Below are positions 38,054 through 43,200 of a stretch of DNA of 43,200 nt, piece after piece. The notes below the pieces were generated by a model that was not told the origin of the DNA, did no database searches, and worked only from the letters and a program-made list of their open reading frames with translations. This stretch comes from a virus, in the IMG/VR virus record IMGVR_UViG_3300042691_003221, positions 1 through 43,200 of that record; one strand, 5' to 3'. How positions within the stretch are numbered: the stretch's first letter is position 1; each line of letters starts with the position of its first letter. The position numbers were made by a program, and so were the translations under genes.

Positions 38054-40522
38054 ATGATTGACAAAAGCCTATACGAAGCACCGGCTGGTTTAGAAACTCT
38101 AGACGCAGGTGAACCCGACATTGAAATTGAAATTGTCGACCCCGAAGAGCTCAATGTAAAGATAGGCGATACAGAGATATCGTTGGGCGAGGAGGAGGAC
38201 GACACGTTTGATGAAAACCTGGCCGAGACTTTACCCGACGACGTTATCCAAGAGATAGTCTCTGACCTGCTGGCCGACTACGAGGACGACGTAGCTTCCA
38301 GGAAAGACTGGATGCAGACCTATGTTGACGGTCTTGAGCTTTTAGGTATGAAGATAGAAGAGCGCGCGGATCCTTGGATTGGGGCTTGTGGTGTCTACCA
38401 CCCACTCTTGTCTGAAGCACTGGTTAAGTTCCAGGCTGAGATCATGATGAGCACTTTTCCGGCTGCCGGACCAGTAAAAACACAGATTATTGGCAAAGAA
38501 ACACCGGAAAAGAAAGATGCAGCCACTCGAGTTCAAGATGATATGAACTACGAACTGACTGATCGGATGGTTGAGTTCCGCCCAGAGCACGAAAGAATGC
38601 TGTGGGGCTTGGGTTTATCGGGCAATGCGTTCAAGAAAGTCTATTTTGACCCCGTAAAAGACCGTCAAACGTCAATTTTTGTGCCAGCAGAGGATATTGT
38701 TGTCCCGTATGGCGCTTCGGATATCGAAACATCCGACCGTGTCACCCATGTTATGCGCAAAACAGAGAACGAATTGCGCAAATTACAGGTTGATGGCTTC
38801 TATATAGACGTAGACCTTGGTGAACCAGAGAACAATCTAGACGAAGTAGAGAAGAAAATTGCCGAAAAGATGGGATTTCGGGCAACTACAGACGACCGAT
38901 ACAAGATTCTTGAGATGAACGTGAACCTGGACCTAGAAGGCCATGAGCACGAAGATGAAGACGGCGAACCCACTGGAATTGCACTCCCTTACATCGTTAC
39001 CATTGAAAAAGGGAGCGAGAAATGCTTGGCGATCCGCCGGAACTGGCGCCCAGAGGACAAGAAAAACACCAAGCGCCAGCATTACGTCCATTATGGATAT
39101 GTGCCAGGGTTTGGCTTCTATTGTTTTGGCTTAATCCATTTGATTGGGGCTTTTGCCAAGTCTGGAACCTCTATCCTGCGCCAACTGGTGGACGCCGGTA
39201 CTCTATCCAACCTCCCAGGCGGCTTTAAGACTCGCGGTCTTCGGGCAAAAGGGGACGATACACCCATCGGACCGGGTGAGTGGCGCGATGTTGACGTTCC
39301 AAGCGGAGCGATCAAAGACAACATCATGGCTTTGCCCTACAAGGAGCCGAGCCAGGTTTTGGCCGCATTGCTTGACAAGATTGTTGACGAAGGCCGTCGC
39401 TTTGCCTCGGCTGCTGACATCCAAGTTGCGGATATGTCGGCCAACTCACCGGTGGGAACTACGCTGGCCATCTTGGAGCGCTCACTTAAAGTCATGACTG
39501 CCGTACAGGCGCGCATCCATTACTCTTTCAAACAAGAGTTGTGTTTGCTCCGAGACATTATTAGAGACTACACGCCGCCAGACTATTCTTATGAGCCGGT
39601 TGAGGGCAAGAAAACCGCCAAGCGCGCTGACTACGATTTGGTTGACGTCATTCCTGTTAGCGATCCCAACGCGGCCACCATGGCGCAGAAGATTGTCCAG
39701 TACCAGGCGGTTATTCAACTGTCCCAACAAGCCCCGCAGATCTATGACCTCCCGCAGCTGCACCGCCAGATGCTCGATGTCTTGGGTATTAAGAATGCAG
39801 AGAAGCTGGTTCCCTTGGAAGATGATGAAAAGCCCAAAGACCCGGTGACTGAGAACATGAACGCACTCAAGGGTAAACCCATGAAGGCGTTTATCTATCA
39901 AGACCACGATGCCCACATCATGGTTCACCAGTCATTCATGCAAGACCCCAACATCACTAAGACGATTGGCCAAAACCCACAAGCCAACCAGATCATGGCG
40001 GCGTTGCAAGGACATATTGCAGAACACCTTGGGTTTCACTATCGCAATGAGATTGAGCGACAGATGGGCGTCACCATGCCTAACCCTGAAGATCAATTGC
40101 CACCAGAAGTTGAAGCCGAGCTCTCCAAGCTTATTGCTACCGCAAGCCAACAGCTGCTGCAAGAGAACAAAGGCGAAGCTGCTCAGGCACAAGCGCAAGA
40201 GCAGGCCAAAGATCCTTTGGTACAGATGCAGATGAAAGAATTGCAGATCAAGGAAAAGGATGTGCAGATCAAGGAGCAAAAAGCACAGCTCGACGCCCAG
40301 GCCAAACAGGCTCAGATTGCAAACGAGTCCACCCGTATTGCCAATCAGAAGGAAGTCGACTTTGCCCGCATACAGGCAGACATGTCCAAGCAGTCTGGCT
40401 CTTTGGAACAGCAAAGAATGTCTCTAGAACAGCAAAGAACAATGGAAAGAACGCGAATGAATTTGGATTTGGCCAAGACCACAGCCCAGCTGAGATCACA
40501 ACAAAACAAGCCTAAACAATGA
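38054..40522 (+). CDS. Portal protein (P22-like type)
   Basis: This encodes 822 residues. The N-terminus is acidic (LGEEEDDTFDENL) and then WIGACGVYHPLLSEALVKFQAEIMMSTFPA-type text, AGPVKTQIIGKETPEK and ERMLWGLGLSGNAFKKVYFDP match the large podovirus-like portal family. The second part has a C-terminal coiled coil from about 690 to the end (MKELQIKEKDVQIKEQKAQ and EQQRMSLEQQR), expected for the tunnel-barrel extension. Portal dodecamers form the DNA entry vertex. It follows terminase by 8 bases, and its stop overlaps the next gene by ATGA. Confidence 0.9.
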   Translation: MIDKSLYEAPAGLETLDAGEPDIEIEIVDPEELNVKIGDTEISLGEEEDDTFDENLAETLPDDVIQEIVSDLLADYEDDVASRKDWMQTYVDGLELLGMKIEERADPWIGACGVYHPLLSEALVKFQAEIMMSTFPAAGPVKTQIIGKETPEKKDAATRVQDDMNYELTDRMVEFRPEHERMLWGLGLSGNAFKKVYFDPVKDRQTSIFVPAEDIVVPYGASDIETSDRVTHVMRKTENELRKLQVDGFYIDVDLGEPENNLDEVEKKIAEKMGFRATTDDRYKILEMNVNLDLEGHEHEDEDGEPTGIALPYIVTIEKGSEKCLAIRRNWRPEDKKNTKRQHYVHYGYVPGFGFYCFGLIHLIGAFAKSGTSILRQLVDAGTLSNLPGGFKTRGLRAKGDDTPIGPGEWRDVDVPSGAIKDNIMALPYKEPSQVLAALLDKIVDEGRRFASAADIQVADMSANSPVGTTLAILERSLKVMTAVQARIHYSFKQELCLLRDIIRDYTPPDYSYEPVEGKKTAKRADYDLVDVIPVSDPNAATMAQKIVQYQAVIQLSQQAPQIYDLPQLHRQMLDVLGIKNAEKLVPLEDDEKPKDPVTENMNALKGKPMKAFIYQDHDAHIMVHQSFMQDPNITKTIGQNPQANQIMAALQGHIAEHLGFHYRNEIERQMGVTMPNPEDQLPPEVEAELSKLIATASQQLLQENKGEAAQAQAQEQAKDPLVQMQMKELQIKEKDVQIKEQKAQLDAQAKQAQIANESTRIANQKEVDFARIQADMSKQSGSLEQQRMSLEQQRTMERTRMNLDLAKTTAQLRSQQNKPKQ

Positions 40523-40719
40523 TTGACAAGTACTTAGAACACTTGACCTCCAAGGTCAATGACAAAATTTTGCAACTCCAAGAGGCTATGGGTGACGGTA
40601 ACGCCGCCGACTTTGCGGAGTACAAAAAGATGTGCGGAGAGATTAAAGGTCTTCTCACCGCGCGTTCCTACATCAAAGACCTACAGGAAAGATTAACCAA
40701 CAATGACGACGACAACTGA
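40519..40719 (+). CDS. Small helical protein beside portal
   Basis: This encodes 66 residues: MIDKYLEHLTSKVNDKILQL, EAMGDGNAADFAEYKKMCGE, then LTARSYIKDLQERLTNND. It starts with the same MIDK as the portal and overlaps its stop. Conserved small helical proteins of this style follow portal genes in many phages; the role is not known, perhaps in head assembly. Confidence 0.75.
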   Translation: MIDKYLEHLTSKVNDKILQLQEAMGDGNAADFAEYKKMCGEIKGLLTARSYIKDLQERLTNNDDDN

Positions 40720-41134
40720 AATTTTGTTTGCGACCAACCCCAACAATCCCGTTGTAATTGGCAGCTCACAAAAAACAGAAGAAGAAAAAGCATCTCAACT
40801 TCCAAAGCCATCTGGCTACAAAATCTTGTGCGCAATTCCTGAACAGGAAAAAGAGTACGAGGGAGAAATTGGGATTATCAAAGCAGACGAAACCATGCGA
40901 TACGACGAGCTGCTGACTACAGTCTTGTTTGTTGTTGCCCTGGGGCCAGACTGCTATATGGACAAGGCAAAGTTTCCAACCGGGCCTTGGTGTCAAAAGG
41001 GTGATTTTGTGTTGACTAGACCCAACGCAGGCTCACGTTTACAAATTCACGGCAGAGAATTCCGCATCATCAACGACGATTCAGTTGAAGCTGTTGTAGA
41101 AGATCCCCGTGGTATCAAACGCAAAACTTATTAA
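40703..41134 (+). CDS. GroES-like co-chaperonin
   Basis: This encodes 143 residues. After a short polar lead, LPKPSGYKILCAIPEQEKEYEGEIGIIKADET, then VLFVVALGPDCYMDKAKFPTGPW and QKGDFVLTRPNAGSRLQIHG look like the Cpn10/GroES beta-barrel: a PxGYKIL strand, a mobile-loop region (around EIGIIKADETMRYDELLTT) and a VVALGPD...GD strand pair. Phages carry such proteins (T4 gp31 type) to fold capsid proteins with host GroEL. The location between portal and scaffold fits that role. Overlaps the previous gene by 17 bases. Confidence 0.75.
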   Translation: MTTTTEILFATNPNNPVVIGSSQKTEEEKASQLPKPSGYKILCAIPEQEKEYEGEIGIIKADETMRYDELLTTVLFVVALGPDCYMDKAKFPTGPWCQKGDFVLTRPNAGSRLQIHGREFRIINDDSVEAVVEDPRGIKRKTY

Positions 41135-41143
41135 GGAGCGTAC

Positions 41144-42067
41144 ATGTCACGATTCGGCGGAGAATACAAGTTCCCAGATGAGCAGGAACAAAAAGATCAG
41201 GTGGACGACGAGATTGAATTAGAGATCGAAGACGACACCCCGGAGCAAGACCGGAACAAAGACCCACTTCCCAAGGAAGTTAAAGAGGAGCTTTACAACG
41301 ATGAGTTGGAAGACTACTCGGCCAAAGTAAAGAAAAAACTGGTCCAACTCAAGAAGCTGGCGCATGACGAGCGCCGAGAAAAAGAAGCGGCCATGCGTGA
41401 GCAGCAAGAGGCCGTTAACCTGACTCAGCGGGTAATTGAGGAGAACAAGCGCCTCAAAGCCACCCTGAATAACAGCGAAAAGAATGTACTCAGCTCTATC
41501 CAAAGAGCAGTCGATCTCGAGCTGGACGCGGCCAAAAAGGCTTACCGCGAGGCTTATGATTCCGGGGATACTGACCGAGTCATGGAAGCTCAGGAGCGCC
41601 TGACTGAGATATCGCTCAAAAAAGACAAAGTCAAAAACTTTAAGCCGCCCGCTTTACAGACTGAAGAATATGAGGTACAAACGGCACCAAGACAACCCGA
41701 GCCCATCGCTGTTGACCCAAGCGCCCAAAGTTGGCAAAAGAGGAACCAGTGGTTTGGTGAGGACAAGTTGATGACAGGCATGGCCATAGCCCTGCACGAA
41801 CAACTTAAAGAAGAGGGTGTTGTCCTTTCTTCACAAGAGTATTACCGTCGCATTGATGAAACGATGCGATATAGGTTCCCAGAGAAATTTGAGAACGAAA
41901 AGCCCGAGGGAACTCGCGGCACAAGACCTAGCTCGGTGGTGGCGTCAGCCAGCCGCAGCACAGCATCAAAGCGAGTTCGATTGAGCACAAGCCAACTGAA
42001 CCTTGCTAAAAAACTTAACTTAACTCCTGAGCAATATGCCAAAGAGTTACTCAAATTGGAGGCCTAA
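41144..42067 (+). CDS. Probable scaffolding protein
   Basis: This encodes 307 residues. An acidic lead (VDDEIELEIEDDTPEQDR) precedes a long charged coiled coil (LVQLKKLAHDERREKEAAMR, VIEENKRLKATLNNSEK) and then a Trp-containing region (SWQKRNQWFGEDKLMTG) and a basic, helical C-terminus (SQLNLAKKLNLTPEQYAKEL). High charge, coiled coil and basic C-terminus are typical of scaffolds, and the position between GroES-like gene and capsid genes fits. The last helix probably binds coat protein, by analogy. No catalytic site. Confidence 0.68.
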   Translation: MSRFGGEYKFPDEQEQKDQVDDEIELEIEDDTPEQDRNKDPLPKEVKEELYNDELEDYSAKVKKKLVQLKKLAHDERREKEAAMREQQEAVNLTQRVIEENKRLKATLNNSEKNVLSSIQRAVDLELDAAKKAYREAYDSGDTDRVMEAQERLTEISLKKDKVKNFKPPALQTEEYEVQTAPRQPEPIAVDPSAQSWQKRNQWFGEDKLMTGMAIALHEQLKEEGVVLSSQEYYRRIDETMRYRFPEKFENEKPEGTRGTRPSSVVASASRSTASKRVRLSTSQLNLAKKLNLTPEQYAKELLKLEA

Positions 42068-42517
42068 ATGGCTGAAAACAGAAAACCAAGAGAGCTCGCC
42101 GAGCGAGTAATCACAGAACGCCCTAAACAGTGGCAACAAGCTGAACTTCTTCCTGAGCCGGATAAACAGCCAGGATACGATTACAGATGGGTTCGGGTAT
42201 CAGTTTTAGAGAAAGTTGACCAGCGCAACATTACCGGCAAGTTTCGGGAAGGTTGGGAGCCGGTGGCAATCGAAGAACAACCCAAATTTCAACTTTTAAT
42301 CGACCCCGATAGTCGATTTAAAAATAATATCGAAATAGGTGGGTTATTGCTTTGCAAGTGCCCGTCTGAGTTTATGGAACAGCGAGATTCACATTTTGCA
42401 AAAGTTACACAAGCCCAGACAGATGCTGTAGACAATAGCCTAATGCGTCAAAGTGACCCGAGGATGCCACTCTTCCGAGAGAACAAGTCGTCGACAAGCT
42501 TTGGCAAAGGTGTTTAA
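42068..42517 (+). CDS. Conserved phage structural-module protein
   Basis: This encodes 149 residues: ELAERVITERPKQWQQAELL, then GYDYRWVRVSVLEKVDQRN and FREGWEPVAIEEQPKFQLLI, ending with basic helices. The RWVRV...REGWEPV...GLLLCKCP style is a conserved family in head modules of environmental phages; role unknown. It starts directly after the scaffold-like stop. Confidence 0.75.
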   Translation: MAENRKPRELAERVITERPKQWQQAELLPEPDKQPGYDYRWVRVSVLEKVDQRNITGKFREGWEPVAIEEQPKFQLLIDPDSRFKNNIEIGGLLLCKCPSEFMEQRDSHFAKVTQAQTDAVDNSLMRQSDPRMPLFRENKSSTSFGKGV

Positions 42518-42533
42518 TTCAAGGAGTCCTTAA

Positions 42534-43200
42534 ATGGCTTATCCCGCTGTATCAGCCCCATACGGGTTGTTGCCGCAGAACCTAATTGGTGGTCAAGTAT
42601 TTGCGGGTTCTACCCGTATGTACCCCATCCAGTACGGTTATGCAACCGACATCTTCTATGGTGATTTCGTCGTACTATCGCGTGGTTCTGTAACTCGTGC
42701 CTCAGTTTCTACTGGCACTGGTTTAAACCAAACGGTTGGTATTTTCTTGGGTTGTACTTATACAAATCCGTTAAACAAGCAAAAGCAATTCGCTCAATAC
42801 TGGCCTTCAGGAACCCTCGCAGGTGACTGCCAAGCCTATGTATTGGATGACCCTGATGCTGTGTTCAAGGCTGTTGTATGTTCCGCCACTACTGTTGTTG
42901 CTTCTGCTGCTATGGCTATGATTGGTACTAACCTATCTGCCATTAACAATACAGGTAGCACAACCACTGGCAACTCTGCTAACGCAGTGTTGGCTCCAAC
43001 AGCAACTCCAGTAACAACCACCTTACCTTTGCGTTTGGTTGGCTTGGTGCAGGAATCTGCCATTTCAGTAAGTGCCACCGGCTCTTCATCTACTACAACA
43101 ATTACCTTAACTGGTTCTGGCTTGCCTATTGCAATCCCTGTTGGAACAGATGTAGCCTACGTTGCAGCAAATGGACAAATCATTCAAACAGGTTCTTTTG
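42534..43200 (+). CDS. Virion structural protein, 3' end outside window
   Basis: The ATG at 42534 follows AAGGAGTCCTTAA, and the frame remains open to the last base (222 codons visible). The sequence MAYPAVSAPYGLLPQNLIGG, STRMYPIQYGYATDIFYGDF and VGIFLGCTYTNPLNKQKQF is followed by many Ser, Thr and Val residues, giving a beta-rich protein. It resembles a conserved head protein of environmental phages that lies close to the major capsid gene. I would call it a probable head decoration or capsid-stabilising protein. The true length is not visible. Confidence 0.75.
   Translation, partial: MAYPAVSAPYGLLPQNLIGGQVFAGSTRMYPIQYGYATDIFYGDFVVLSRGSVTRASVSTGTGLNQTVGIFLGCTYTNPLNKQKQFAQYWPSGTLAGDCQAYVLDDPDAVFKAVVCSATTVVASAAMAMIGTNLSAINNTGSTTTGNSANAVLAPTATPVTTTLPLRLVGLVQESAISVSATGSSSTTTITLTGSGLPIAIPVGTDVAYVAANGQIIQTGSF

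Noticed and set aside
1-43200. CRISPR array or transposon
   Set aside because: No regular repeat-spacer pattern with uniform spacers and no transposase or terminal inverted repeats were seen; the 35932-36044 repeats are short dyads with 2-14 base gaps between them.

Overview
The window is a stretch of a tailed double-stranded DNA phage genome (Caudoviricetes). It holds a small and large terminase subunit, a portal protein, a scaffold-like protein, virion proteins, an Erf-type recombination cassette, a helicase and a TOPRIM primase-like protein. There are no rRNA, tRNA or bacterial housekeeping genes, and genes are packed tightly with many ATGA/GTGA stop-start overlaps. Both ends cut through structural genes. 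The late genes leave on the right and re-enter on the left, which suggests a circular or circularly permuted genome with capsid and tail genes outside the window (inference). The host cannot be read from the sequence; proteins of this style are common in environmental, often freshwater, phages (general impression, not tested).

Layout. (1) 3-18317, rightward: the 3' part of a virion protein, two more probable internal virion proteins, and one 4675-residue polyvalent protein. That protein joins zincin-like motifs, an adenine-type DNA methyltransferase, a Strawberry-notch-type SF2 helicase and a C-terminal LPD38-like region. (2) 18301-22640, leftward: recombination operon with an alpha-CTD-like protein, PD-(D/E)XK exonuclease, Erf annealing protein, RHH-like regulator, zinc-ribbon protein, HNH nuclease and small conserved proteins. 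(3) 22710-23690: a nuclease-like gene, a terminator, then about 540 bases without a convincing gene that carry a good promoter, a long terminator-like hairpin and many nested stems with GNRA loops on the + strand. I read this as structured non-coding RNA or a long leader. (4) 23696-30363, rightward: many small early genes, then a ParB-like protein, SF2 helicase and TOPRIM protein. (5) 30360-34651, leftward: a run of small, mostly unknown proteins from a good promoter at about 34702-34731. (6) 34652-34888: divergent promoter region with a perfect 19-base palindrome. (7) 34889-43200, rightward: terminase small subunit, a LexA-like winged-helix gene, terminase large subunit, portal, GroES-like protein, scaffold-like protein and a virion protein running off the end.

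The most notable pattern is a repeated 24-base dyad, roughly YGACTRTAAC-N4-GTTAYAGTCR. Four copies sit in tandem just before the LexA-like gene. Single copies lie before the rightward early operon, inside the leftward recombination operon, and over the start of the last leftward small gene. The copies share a layout and sit at module boundaries, so they look like operators of one phage regulon, possibly read by the LexA-like protein. Second in interest is the ORF-free structured RNA region directly upstream of the early operon.
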